The notes under the pieces: model-generated
Database searches by the model: none
The model's input: only the letters and a program-made list of their open reading frames with translations
What the model was told of the DNA's origin: nothing
Assembly (NCBI RefSeq): GCF_001949145.1
Contig: NW_019091433.1
Span: 507,707 to 530,231, forward strand
DNA: 22,525 nucleotides
Direction: 5' to 3'
Source: Acanthaster planci
Lineage: Eukaryota > Echinodermata > Asteroidea > Valvatida > Acanthasteridae
Part shown: piece by piece, positions 1 through 11,500 of the stretch
Position numbering within the stretch: the stretch's first letter is position 1
Layout: every line of letters starts with the position of its first letter
Translations under genes and position numbers: made by a program

Positions 1-327
1 ACAGCGAGATAAGTCCACGCGCCATTCATTCTGTAGATACGTTTGGAATTTTCTAAATCTCGGTTCAGCCGCAAGTGTTTGTCTCATCAGTCACCAAAAC
101 TGTCTATATTTGAACTATATTAGAATATTGCTATCGTCAATCAACAGCATGAGCTTTTTTAAATATAACAATGACTGGATTTATGCATTATTACGCAAAA
201 TTTGAAAACATTAGGTGTGGAGTTAAAACGGGAGAAGCCAAGTTATGGAACGAAGACGTTATTTAAACATATCCTGTTTTGCCTTGTTTACATTGGACAG
301 TGTAACCTGATTGAGGGCGCTATTCTT

Positions 328-406
328 CATGTCGACATGTCCACGTGGTAAAATTTGGCAGTGGTGTACATGTACTTCCGCCGCGGCCGGCCGCTGATAT
401 GATCAG
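328..406. repeat. Cluster of short perfect palindromes
   Basis: Five palindromic words fall within about 80 bases: CATGTCGACATG (328-339), CCACGTGG (341-348, containing the E-box core CACGTG), GTACATGTAC (366-375), GCGGCCGGCCGC (383-394) and CTGAT-atg-ATCAG (394-406). The block is flanked by two copies of GGCAGTGG (357-364 and 416-423). It is locally CpG-rich, unlike its surroundings. A regulatory role is possible but not shown. Confidence 0.4.
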
Positions 407-668
407 GACTACACTGGCAGTGGCAGGCTACTACCTGGAGACGATTGAAGTGTGTTTCCATGTTTGTATTATTAATGCACTTATGCAGTAACAGAGATCG
501 AAAGTCACAATGTCAGTTTTCTTGAAGGAAAAATCATGAAGATGCAGTCTGATTAGGTACAACTGGACTCTACAAATCGCTTCTTCTAACATTTGGAAAT
601 GGTCGGACGACCATGTCCAGATGTTTTGAAATTGAAAAGGCGAGTGGTAGAGTCAAATGTGGGTGACC

Positions 669-762
669 GTATACAGTCACCAGGTCCCTACTTTCACCAC
701 CTATTGTCAAGTCTCATTGGTTTTTACAGTAAGTGGCCATGTAGGGGACCTGGCGACTATAC
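669..762. repeat. Imperfect inverted repeat (foldback)
   Basis: The left arm at 669-691 (core CCAGGTCCCTAC) is nearly the reverse complement of the right arm at 741-762 (core GTAGGGGACCTGG). Weaker pairing continues towards the centre. Size and structure fit a decayed miniature foldback element. No target-site duplication is evident. Confidence 0.5.
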
Positions 763-1517
763 CATCATGCATGTTAAGTTACATGTTTTGCCTTTGGTTC
801 TTGTTGTGAGAGGCCATTTGCAGTGTGAAAACTCATTCACATGATTTGCTTTACTTCTCTCTTTTGCTGTTTATGTCAATGCTTATACCATGGAGGTACT
901 TTGTAGCTGCCACCCATCCGCGTAAATACGGGTCTGTTTGATTCACCATAGAGGAAGGGCACAGAAGGAGTTGCAACTCGCACACTTCAAAGCAATCAAT
1001 GATGATCGCGGTCAAGTCAGACGAATAATAGAAAACATTCCAAAAATGCCTGATTACTGCCTGCATCTTAGTCGGACCAGTAATATCCTAGCAATACTTG
1101 TAGTTTTTTGCTTGCAATTAAATACAAATTATCGATGTGACCAGGAAATAGAGAGAGAAAAATTTTTGATATTAGACCTACACAAATGTACTTTCGCCAT
1201 CGTAAATAAACGATTTTAAACTTCGATACACTCTTCCATTATTCATGCAAAGTTTGTAATTTTATTCCCCTCCCTGAAATACATCAGATTTCAAAGACTT
1301 GGTACGAATTTGGCTAAGACTGGCCAACGAAATGTTCACTACCGGAAAGCTTAGCTCATTAGGAACGACATGCGCTATTTCATCAAAGGGAATGATCGTG
1401 AAATCTCATAGCATACGCTTTTGTACAAATACCATAATAAAAATTATTCGAACAAAACACAATATCTTGTAAACAACCAGGCTATTTATTCCCAAATAAC
1501 TCCAGAAGAAAGAGTTT

Positions 1518-2277
1518 NNNNNNNNNNNNNNNNNNNNNNNNNNNNNNNNNNNNNNNNNNNNNNNNNNNNNNNNNNNNNNNNNNNNNNNNNNNNNNNNNNN
1601 NNNNNNNNNNNNNNNNNNNNNNNNNNNNNNNNNNNNNNNNNNNNNNNNNNNNNNNNNNNNNNNNNNNNNNNNNNNNNNNNNNNNNNNNNNNNNNNNNNNN
1701 NNNNNNNNNNNNNNNNNNNNNNNNNNNNNNNNNNNNNNNNNNNNNNNNNNNNNNNNNNNNNNNNNNNNNNNNNNNNNNNNNNNNNNNNNNNNNNNNNNNN
1801 NNNNNNNNNNNNNNNNNNNNNNNNNNNNNNNNNNNNNNNNNNNNNNNNNNNNNNNNNNNNNNNNNNNNNNNNNNNNNNNNNNNNNNNNNNNNNNNNNNNN
1901 NNNNNNNNNNNNNNNNNNNNNNNNNNNNNNNNNNNNNNNNNNNNNNNNNNNNNNNNNNNNNNNNNNNNNNNNNNNNNNNNNNNNNNNNNNNNNNNNNNNN
2001 NNNNNNNNNNNNNNNNNNNNNNNNNNNNNNNNNNNNNNNNNNNNNNNNNNNNNNNNNNNNNNNNNNNNNNNNNNNNNNNNNNNNNNNNNNNNNNNNNNNN
2101 NNNNNNNNNNNNNNNNNNNNNNNNNNNNNNNNNNNNNNNNNNNNNNNNNNNNNNNNNNNNNNNNNNNNNNNNNNNNNNNNNNNNNNNNNNNNNNNNNNNN
2201 NNNNNNNNNNNNNNNNNNNNNNNNNNNNNNNNNNNNNNNNNNNNNNNNNNNNNNNNNNNNNNNNNNNNNNNNNNNNN
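1518..2277. other. Assembly gap (760 N)
   Basis: An unbroken run of N is present. The reading frames that appear to cross it are artefacts of translating N. Its length may be an estimate. Confidence 0.99.
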
Positions 2278-2739
2278 AAACTCCTTCTGTGTCCTTCCTC
2301 TATAGTTTCACACAACACCAGATCGCGATCAGTGATCTGTCATTGGATCTCTGACCCAAAAACTCACCTGATGGATGGAGCAAACCAGTGATGGGATCAC
2401 TGATCAAGATTTAGCTCCATCTGTTAAACAAACAAGCCCTATATGTATACCTTAAAAAGAGGCTTATCAGTCTTGTAGCTAGAATGAGGTTAGGATCAAT
2501 TGCAGATTAGACATCTTCATTCATAAGCAGATTAGGGACTCCGAACCCACACAAGTAAGCTCTTGAATTTTTTTCTTACAACTTGTCAGCACTGAGCATT
2601 CAGTGAAAGGCAACAGGCAACAGCTGGACTCGGCAAAGAGGGTTTTTTCTTCCCAGTGTAAAATTTCATCAATGGCAAATTCATGAAAATTGTTATATTG
2701 ATAAAAATCAACAGATCCTGCATGGCCTAGATCGCAAGA
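2278..2739. other. 5' flank of CENPV-like copy 1, GATC-rich
   Basis: This is non-coding sequence between the gap and the first start codon. It contains several GATC words between 2321 and 2405, among them an 11-base inverted pair: GATCAGTGATC at 2327-2337 and GATCACTGATC at 2395-2405. A second inverted pair (GATGGAGC-type, about 2370 and 2415) interleaves with it. I see no convincing TATA box. The promoter of copy 1 presumably lies here or inside the gap. Confidence 0.45.
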
Positions 2740-5700
2740 ATGGAAGGAGATCTTGTGAAACATCTTGGAGGATGCCACTGTGGTGAAGTCAGGTTTGAGG
2801 TCCTGGCTCCCAGGAAATTGTTCGTCTTCAACTGCAAGTAAGAGTCAGCTTGCCTACACTGATGTACACTGCAAGGTTGCTGTGTTGTACTTTTACAAGA
2901 ACCTTTGGCAAACTGTTGATATGCAATCCCAGAAAGAAGGATGAGAGAAAAACATCTGGTTTTAATACCTGTTTCATGAATAAGATTTTCTTCAGTGGAC
3001 TAGTCACAGTAGCATTGGGAGTGTCAGATCCTACAAATGGGAGGGGGGCATAGAAATATTTTCAGGGACAGTAGACGCTCAGGCCATGTAGAGTGTTTTA
3101 TCTAGCCAAGTTAGTGCTACGGGACAACTGTGTTTGCAGAATCGAAATTTTCTTCTCCACTTCCAGTGTTAATTCTATTTCAGGACAGCAAATGAAATAC
3201 AGAATGAATCTTTACATGCAATTTGTGGGGAGGGCAAACTTAGAGGGGGCGGGACATGAGATGACTTTGGAGGGGGACAGGTGGCCCCATGCCCCACCTT
3301 AGTGCCTCCATTTTACCCCTGAGGATCAGGTCCCTGAACAGGTGTCAACACTAAGAACCCAAGCCATAAAAGGATTCTAATTACTTACCGATATCAATAT
3401 ATTTTCTTTGCTCATCCAGGGCAGGGAGTAGGGTTACATGAAAACAAAGGGGCTATGATGTGAACTTTACTTTGGAATGTGTTTTGTGGAATTTTCTTCC
3501 CTTGAATATAAGAAAACTATCTGAAATGCATATTTCAATACTTTCATTGCAAAGTGCACTTTTAAGCATGAACCATTTTCAATGTTTTTCCAGCCACATG
3601 AAGGCCTTTCTGTGATGTCATACAGGGAGATATCATTCATTTGGGGCTTTTCTGCTCAAATTGTTTATCCCAAATTTGCTCTGTGAAACTATTTGTGAGA
3701 AAACTTAGCACATTCATCTGCTGTCGTGAGCTGAAACAACAGTGAATCAAAGGAGTCAACTGAATTTACGACAGCAAAATATCCAAAAGTCTATTTTAGT
3801 GCAGAATAGCTAGAACTGGGGTTTCTGCCTCGGATGATGCCACACTTTTGCTCCCGAATATGCAAGTGCACATTAAATCAGATAGCAGTAAAATGGGACA
3901 CCCAGGTGCATTTACAAGCACTGCATTATTCTTGAAAATCCAAATTCACGTAATGCTTATAACATGAGTCTGGTTTCCTTTGCATTCTCAGTTGCAGTAT
4001 TTGCACAATGAAACAAAACAAGCACTTCATAGTTCCTAACTCTCACTTCAAACTTTTGCAGGTAGGTCATCCTTCCACGTCAGAAGAGAAACTGAACAAA
4101 AGAAACAAGCAAAAACCCTGCTCGTCCTTTGGAGTAAATAATCTGGGCTTAATCTCATTAAATAGATTTTTGGGGGCAGGGTCCCTTTTTATTTGTTTCC
4201 ATTTGTTTTTATTTTGTTTATCGAGCTGGAATATTTTCATTTTGCAGGTAGTAATCTTGCTGAAAATGTATTGGCAATTTATAGTTGGTTCAAATCTACG
4301 TCTAACTGACTGAATGAAATTAGAAGAGTAAAATGAATAATGGAAAAGTAATGCCCAGAGCGTAAAAATAACCTCACATTAGAGAGAAAAATGCATCTAG
4401 TTCTCCTCAACTTTTGGTTTACAGAGGCGAGGCCACTCTTTTAAGAAAAAGAAAGAACCCAATACAATTTTTGCCACCCTCCGTAGAATTTATTACATGT
4501 ACCTTGATCAAACTTTTATCAGTGTTGTTTTTCTTACTCAAACCACTTTACAATACAGAACACTGTTTCGTTTCATGGACTTATGAACTTAAAATCTGTA
4601 CACATCATGAAATTGTGGAGAACGCTGCAGCCGATGAGAATACATGTAATTGAAATACTTGTATGTTGGAGTATTATTTTTAACAAACAAAATGGTGCAG
4701 AACGTTCTAAGTGGACTACACTCTTCGTGTAGTATAAGTTCAGTCCTACAGGTTTTATCTCGTTGGGGTCTTTTTTTCAGATTAATCAATTGAAATGCAC
4801 TTTAGGATCATTTCCCATCGAATTTCAACCCCATAAAATTACGTGTTTTCAAACGATCATTTTATAAGGAAACAGATAAATTTAGGAGAAATCGTCTTTT
4901 CATTCTAACCAACCACTAGGGCGCACACAACCTCACATGCTATACATTCAACACTGGGCTGCCAAGCACACATTTTGTAAAACTTGCGGGGTTCAGAGTT
5001 TTTACACACCAAGGACCAACCCAGATGGAAAAGGTAAGAGTTCACTCCTCTGTAAGGGGCTAAATCAAGATTAGAAGGAAAGTTTCTCTCTGTGCTTTCT
5101 GATGCAGAAACCTGAGATCTGAAGTACCCCTTGGCATTTTGCAGGATCCCATCTGAATTCTATCCTCCACTGTGCATGACACCAACTCTGTCTTTAAACG
5201 TTCTGAAGGCTTCACATCTCATGCAAAGTAATATTAGCTCATGCTAACTTATGCTAACTTTGTTTTTCTGAAAGTAAAGTTTAATCATGAATTGAACATG
5301 AATTGAACATATGAGTTAAAAGCATGGGTAACTTTTCATTTGGGGAATTTGAGAGTAGAAACAAAAGCAGTGAAAGACAATTTCATTACAAATTAATACC
5401 TATTTTCTGTTATGAATAATGTAAATTTTCTGATTAAACATGCCTTTAAAAAGGAATCTTGGAAATGCACTCTCACCATGGAATAGTCTTGCACCATTCC
5501 ATTTGAAAGTTTCCAGTGTACATTTGTTATATGCATTCATACTTTTCAATACTTTTGAAACTTTCTTTCTCATGAATAGGTCTGTTGTTTGACAGAAGTT
5601 GCCATCGGTATTGAGGGTTGGAAAATTAAAGGGGTTTGAAGTCTGCCAACATGCATAAAATGTCAATTGGGACCCTGATTCCCCTGTGGCCTTGTGGGAA

Positions 5701-5915
5701 ATATTGTTAGCCAGGGCCCGTATCTTTGCCAACAAAGTTCATCCTTTCTTGTGTTTGTAGGTGTGACATTCCACTGTCTAGACAAAGGGACACTAGACAG
5801 CACCGACGTCGTAGTGATTGACTTCGATGGGCAAAACTGGAGCCAGAGTGTGAAGAATTCTCCCGTTGACTTCAGTCAGCTGTCCAAAGGTGGTGATGAA
5901 CAGAGTGACAAATGA
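2740..5915 (+). CDS. CENPV: CENPV-like GFA-domain protein, copy 1; frameshifted in exon 3
   Basis: Four exons: 2740-2837, 3992-4061, 4920-5033 and 5761-5915, all with GT-AG introns. The start is chosen because ATG 2740 has A at -3, an in-frame TAG lies just upstream, and the copy 2 start aligns with it. Exon 1 encodes the GGCHCGEVRFE motif; the exon 1/2 join creates NCNCSIC, the family's catalytic-site-type CxCxxC. These suggest a zinc-binding member of the Gfa/CENPV family; substrate is unknown. Exons 1, 2 and 4 are in phase with copy 2, but exon 3 is 114 nt against 115 nt. The frame of LTCYTFNT breaks within about 4956-4974, and FCKTCG and SFYTPR lie in the other frame. As written, translation stops at the second codon of exon 4 after about 95 residues and lacks the last cysteine pair. 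It could be a young pseudogene, a variant allele or a sequencing error. Confidence 0.85.
2838..3991 (+). other. Intron 1 of CENPV-like copy 1
   Basis: The intron opens with GTAAGA and closes with TTCTCAG. The split codon (AA|T, Asn) rebuilds the NCNCSIC motif across the join. A G-rich stretch lies near 3226-3300. I see no other gene or clear mobile element. Confidence 0.8.
4062..4919 (+). other. Intron 2 of CENPV-like copy 1
   Basis: It is bounded by GTAGGT and ACTAG. The acceptor matches that of copy 2, and both leave phase 0. AT-rich, with no recognisable element. Confidence 0.75.
5034..5760 (+). other. Intron 3 of CENPV-like copy 1
   Basis: It is bounded by GTAAGAG and TTTGTAG. It contains small local duplications near 5225-5310, such as a doubled CATGAATTGAA. 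No gene or clear element is visible. Confidence 0.75.
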
Positions 5916-7246
5916 AGACCAGCTCATGCGAAAACGACTTTCAGTACTGTAATATGCATGCACGGCAGGTCTTGAGATTCTACTCAGTTTGAATCCAAAA
6001 CCATTACATATGGGCAGATCTATGGGGGATGTGGGGCTTTAAGGGATCTCGCCCATCCCTGGAAGGAGAGTTGAGTTATTTTAACATTTAAATATGAATG
6101 ATGCAACTGCTCAGTGCCTCCTTTTTCTCCTGATGGGTTCTCAAAAAGTTTAGAACTGTGCATCAAGCCTTAAATAGAAACATGTGTAATTAGTTTATGT
6201 TGTTTAAGTACAGAAGCTAAAGTCCCCCCATGTACATTTTTGTGACAAATGTTGTCAGAAAATGTTTGCTAGACTTAAAGTAGGGAATTCAGTGGTAAGA
6301 CCAAGTGTCTTGTATCAGTTGCTGATTGAAACTGTTGCTTTTAGGCATTGATTCATTGTTTGTATTCTAGTTGAGAAGGTTTTCAGGTATTTCACAGTTG
6401 TGGTACTTATTGTCAAGAGAGAACTTTATAATAGACATGTACCAGCAACTCCTCCCAACCCCTGAAAATTTGGCTCTAGAACTGCCCGTAATTATCCTTA
6501 GTGTGAAGTACACCAAGGGCTGTGTATTAGGATATGTGGTAATTCAGGTGAAGGTCATTGAGGTGTTAAATATTATATACTGGCAGAGGTTGGGACAATG
6601 AAGGACATGAACTTCTGTAATGCGTACTTTTTCATGTGCAATGATTGCCAGTATGGTCCATTGGCAAACCGGAGTAGTGTAACATGTTGTATGTGGGTAT
6701 CTTTCGTACTTTTTGTTGGGGACGACGCATCCCTCAGAAAATGTCTACAATTTGCTCTGATGACATTATTGCATTGTGCACAAAGGTTTGGTTCATTTGG
6801 CTTTGATACGACCTCCTAACAGTATGTATTAGAAAAAGGAAGAAAGAAACACCTCACAGACAAAACACAAATCCTGAGAGAAGAAAAACATGTCAAAGAG
6901 ACAAGCAAATACAAGGTTGACTTGTGTGGAGGAAATTGATCAAGACTAAGTATACCATAAGAGTATAATTATGGAACTCATTTTTATGCTTCGTCTGCAT
7001 AGTCTGCAATATGCAGGGTTGTGGCAAGCATTTTAATTTTGTCAGAACTCTTGGGAGCACTGCGTGGTCCCCAATGCCCCCCTTCCCCCTTTCATGGCAG
7101 TGAGTGGTGTTTAATTGTGTATTCCCACATATTTTTGAGACTGGTGGATTTATCTTTGCACTAAAGAAAGTAAGTTAATCTTAAACAGCGTTATGTGATG
7201 TGCCCAGTTGAAAATGATTTTAATTCAATTTCTGTAAAGGGCCTAA

Positions 7247-7429
7247 GGGTAATTCCAGAACACATTTTCTAATTTCCAAGAGTGATGAATTAATGCAAAT
7301 TACCCGCCACACAAATTGTAATAGTTTAAACTCGATTCTGCTGATATTTCGGAGTCAAATACCAAAGGTCAGATGTAACAGGGACACAAAAATGTCACAC
7401 TTTTGGACCCTAATTTCTGGTATTATCCC
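7247..7429. mobile_element. PIF/Harbinger-like MITE, copy A
   Basis: The 183-bp element has terminal inverted repeats: GGGTAATTCCAGAA at the left, and the reverse complement of GGGATAATACCAGAA at the right. It is flanked by TAA on both sides (7244-7246 and 7430-7432), the 3-bp TWA target duplication typical of PIF/Harbinger. It has no coding capacity. A related copy lies at 15752-16001 in the opposite orientation. The superfamily call is inferred from the ends and target site. Confidence 0.7.
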
Positions 7430-7880
7430 TAACTGAAATTTCCAGAAGATCAGAAACAAATGTATAGACACAATTAAGTCACCTAGGTTTGAATACATAT
7501 ACTTATGCCTGTATTCTCAGTGATTGTGATTTCAACGAGCAAATGAGTTACCAGAATTGCTGTAACACCACACAAAAAATATGATTGTATGACTGAATTT
7601 ACCGGAAACCAAATTTAGGTACCATGAAGTTTCTTAATGTATCCTCAAAATAAAACAAATTGTGAGAAAATAACCGCAATCAGATGAATCAGTAATAATC
7701 TGTGTTGGACTACCGATCTTTTACCTCGACTTAGACACAGGCTAAGCCTGACGGACTATCAGTATCATTCTTTTGTTGATACAAATGTAAATGTACCCTC
7801 CCCCGACCCACTTTATATGAAGAACTGGTATGGAAGGTAATGAGTTAAAAAAATGAAAGCAACAGCTGCATCCCGCGCAG

Positions 7881-7935
7881 GTGTTTTTTGTTTAGTTTGT
7901 TTTTGTATTTTTTTTGTTGTTTTGGGGGTTTTTTA
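7881..7935. repeat. T/G-rich low-complexity tract
   Basis: Runs of T broken by single G or short GTT units, ending in TTTTGGGGG and TTTTTT. It is a simple-sequence region with no coding content. Confidence 0.8.
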
Positions 7936-8515
7936 ATACGAAAAACACAATACTGCAACATTGTGCACGTCATACTGCTGCGATACGAACCCTGGTAGTC
8001 TAAAGTTCAACTGCACCAGACGAGACAGGATGTTCTTATGTCTAGGACATGTACACAGGGGCCTACGGCCTATCAAGAGTTGTTCACCTGTGCTGATGTG
8101 ACTGGAAATAGCGCAGAGTACACCGGGGTGGCCGAGTTCGTTGCTGTAACTTGTGTTAATCCATCTCAGCGTAAGTATAATTTGCAAATTCAACTCGGTT
8201 CACTTTGAGTTTGTTTTCAGGCTGGGGAGATTGTTTTGGGGCGGTGAGGGGTGCGCTTGAGGTTGCCTTCTTCGGCGTTGTTTTGGGGGGATTTTGCTTA
8301 AGTTTAGGGTTATTGGGATGGGAGGATTTCAGATGGGGATGGTGAAACTAAAAACGTGCATTTTGGATTAAGGGGTAGCCACAGTAAAACTGTAGCCCCA
8401 TGTTCACAGCATTTTGGGAAATTCACACGGGCACCCGGTACCCATCCATAGACCCTACTCACTGTCAGTTGATTGATTCATCAACAAAGATCTGGTTTTT
8501 GCCCGACATGCAAGA

Positions 8516-11500
8516 ATGGATGGAGATCTTGTGAAACATCTTGGAGGATGTCACTGTGGTAAAGTCAGGTTTGAGGTCCAGGCTCCGACGAAACTGACGG
8601 TTTTCAATTGCAAGTAAGCAACAGGTTTAGTAAGGCCCTGTCTTTGTAATATTTACTCGGCTCTAGTTACTCTAGTTGCAAGCGAGTATAATCCATATTC
8701 CATTTTGTTGTTTACAGTAATGCATAAAGTTTTGGGGTTGTTTTTGAAAATATCTTAAAAGTAAAAAGGGACCTTGAGATCAGGGCTCAATTTACAACAA
8801 AAAAGTGGCATGCACAGGTGCATGTAGACCAAAAAACCTACATGCACATGCATCAGGAAAAACGTACATGCATCAGGAAAAATTGTACATGCACCGTAAT
8901 TTTGCAAATACCAGCACTGCATATTCCTGTATAGCAATTTGAGGATTATAAACCAAAGATAAGGTTAGGTGTGTACGTGTATTATGAATCTGCTGCGTGG
9001 AAAGAAATAACACGTTTGTACACTATCTGGTCAAGAATTCAACAAACTTTATTCTTATTCTCACTTATTGGTACTGGTGAATATATGCAGGAAATGAGTA
9101 TTTTCGTGGTTAAAAAGTTACATGCACGTCGTGCATGCCCAGTAAGAAAGCTACGTGCACAAGCAAAAATCTACATGCACCGGTGCATGTGTGCACCGGG
9201 TAAATTGAGCCCTGCTTGAGATGTGATGCATACCAGTACATAGAGAATGTACACGTGCACGGCTCAAAGATAGAGGTGCAGAAGATTTCACCGTTGTGTG
9301 GGGTACTTTATTAGTTCCTTTGACAACAGTACAGACATTATTTGAATGGAAGACAATATCCTGCTCTGATCTGTTCCAAAAGTTGCCTGGCAGTAACAAG
9401 GACTAGACGACCATTTTTGTTGAAAGGGTCTGTGCTAGATGCTATGGAGGTCCTGTGTGTTTGAATTAGAAAAAAAAATACACTATTAAAAAATTTTAAA
9501 ACGGCCATCAGAAAGTGATAAAATGTCCTTAAAAAGTGAAACTCAGCTAAGAAAATTCCGCAATGTTTACCTAGAAAACACTTCCAGACAACTTGAAGTC
9601 TCATATGTTTGTGCACAGGGGCATCAAGTTTTTTCCGTATACCGAACTTTCCAACAACTAGTTCCTCATTTGTGCTTTTTTAAAAGGCCACTTATTTAAA
9701 AAAGTGGGTAGTCCCAATTCCTTTTGTTTGCCTCAGAATTCATCTGGTGCTATTTTGCCAATACGAACCTCTCCACAACTGTAGATTGGGATGTTATATT
9801 TTCTCCATTGCCTTCTCTAGTTGCAGTATTTGTGTAATGAAGGGGATCAGACCATTTACAGTTCCTAGCTCTAACTTCAAACTTTTGCAGGTAGGTCATA
9901 TTTTTTTTCAGGATAAAGTAAATAAAGTCAAATCTATCATAGCATGCGAGATCTTGCTAATCAACCTGAAGAAATGAACGGGATGTAAATTCATGGTGTG
10001 AAAAAGACTGAGACCAGTCCCTGAATAAGATTAAACAGAGAAATCGTTTCAATTTTTGTGGGGGCATTTGGTCTCTATTTTATCAACCCAGCCAGATGTT
10101 TCACTTTTGTAAGCAGGAATTTCCAATTATTTTAAGGTGTTAGCAATTTATAGTCACTGTTTACCAATCTGTCATATTTATATATGAAGAATCACATTAA
10201 AAATAGCTCAAACAGTTACCCTGTTAACATTTTTTGCCAACTTAAGATATATGACATCCTGTTATTAAAATAGTTTTTATTGCCCTGTCAAGTTTACATG
10301 ATCCACTTCACAATTTAGCTAATGTACTTGTCTTTATGCAAAAGCACAAAGATGTGACAGTATCGTGCTTGCACCACATATTGTAAAAATATTGACTGCA
10401 TCGAGTGGTGTAGTATAGCTAGCCCTCCAAGGTGCCAGGGTGGTCCATGGAGCAAGGCAAAGCCGAGTGAAAAAAGAATGCTCCCTGGATCAACAAGAGA
10501 GGCTAAATTTAATATACCAGATGAAGAATTTTTGGGGGGGGTTGTAACACCACTCCTTTAGTCCTCTTGCCCTGTGTTGTTTGGCCAAAACATTTTAGCA
10601 TGATTAGTTCAGACTAAAAATTGACATTTTGAACAGAAATCTTTTTCACTATTTATACTTTATTTAATTTTAATATTCAATTTTAGAAACATTTATTCCT
10701 TACTGTTCAGAAAATGGCAATGTTTTACAAATTTACCAAATCATGAAACGAAAACGAGCAAATAACAGAATTTTCATTCTCAAGTATAGAGTGAGTTTGA
10801 AAGAAGCTGGGAAAATGAAGTCGTAATCCATTTTTATCTCAACCAGGGAGAGGACAACCTAACTTGCTACACATACAACACTAAACAAGCACAACACTTC
10901 TTCTGTAAAACCTGTGGGGTTGAGAGCTTCTACACACCGAGGTTGCTTCCAAATGACAAAGGTAGAAGTTTACCCCTTTAAATTAATTTCCAAGGGTTCA
11001 ATTTCCATAACTAAATAAGAACTAAATAACTTCAGAAAGGTAGCTTCATATCTCTTGATGTGCCAACCTGTAATCTAAATTGATCCTATTTCGAGACGAT
11101 TTCTGCCTAGAAATTTCCCCCCATTTCTCCAGTATCACTCCGCTGTACTGCAGTTCAAATGCACATTCTCTGTGATACAAATAATAAGTGTTCAATGAAG
11201 TGCATTGGAAAGAATAAAGTCATGAGGTGACAGAGGGAGTGTTCCATTCTATCAGGCAAACATTTCACCTATCACTGAATGAAATTATCCATGCACTGGA
11301 GGGATATTATATTTTATATATATTCAACAGTGTCTATTTATTCTGTGCAACGCTTGAATAAATCCTGTAAAAATTCTGCATCATCTGAATAAAATCCTGA
11401 AAAAAAATTTTAAAATTGAATAAATTTCTCAAGTGCAGAAAATTCTCCACCTGTAGAGTGACTGTGCAAATCATATGCAGCAAGGTATGAGACGGAGAGA

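Larger units (their letters stand above)
1..1517. other. Upstream region with no recognisable gene
   Basis: I find no exon of a family I recognise on either strand. Short open frames at 593-844 and 938-1219 (+) and 851-1066 (-) have no domain, no conserved motif and no convincing splice context. The segment holds a cluster of short palindromes (328-406) and an imperfect inverted repeat (669-762), and is otherwise AT-rich. It may hold distal regulatory sequence or part of a neighbouring gene interrupted by the following gap. Confidence 0.6.
5916..8515. other. Intergenic region between the two CENPV-like genes
   Basis: It starts with the likely 3' UTR of copy 1. I see no AATAAA close to the stop; the first clear one is at 7649-7654, which is distant, so the 3' end is unresolved. 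The region carries a MITE (7247-7429), a T/G-rich low-complexity tract (about 7881-7935) and a G-rich block (about 8218-8345) that could be part of the copy 2 promoter. An in-frame TGA separates this region from the copy 2 start. Confidence 0.6.

Noticed and set aside
1421-2318. Long open frames of 278-294 codons on both strands
   Set aside because: They consist almost entirely of N from the assembly gap; only a few real codons lie at each edge.
3226-3310. Purine/G-rich stretch resembling a C-rich one near 7070
   Set aside because: The similarity is compositional only. No alignable repeat or gene feature supports a relationship.
10434-10497. Possible inverted repeat around CCATGGAGCA and TGCTCCCTGG
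   Set aside because: The pairing is short and imperfect, with no defined ends or target duplication.
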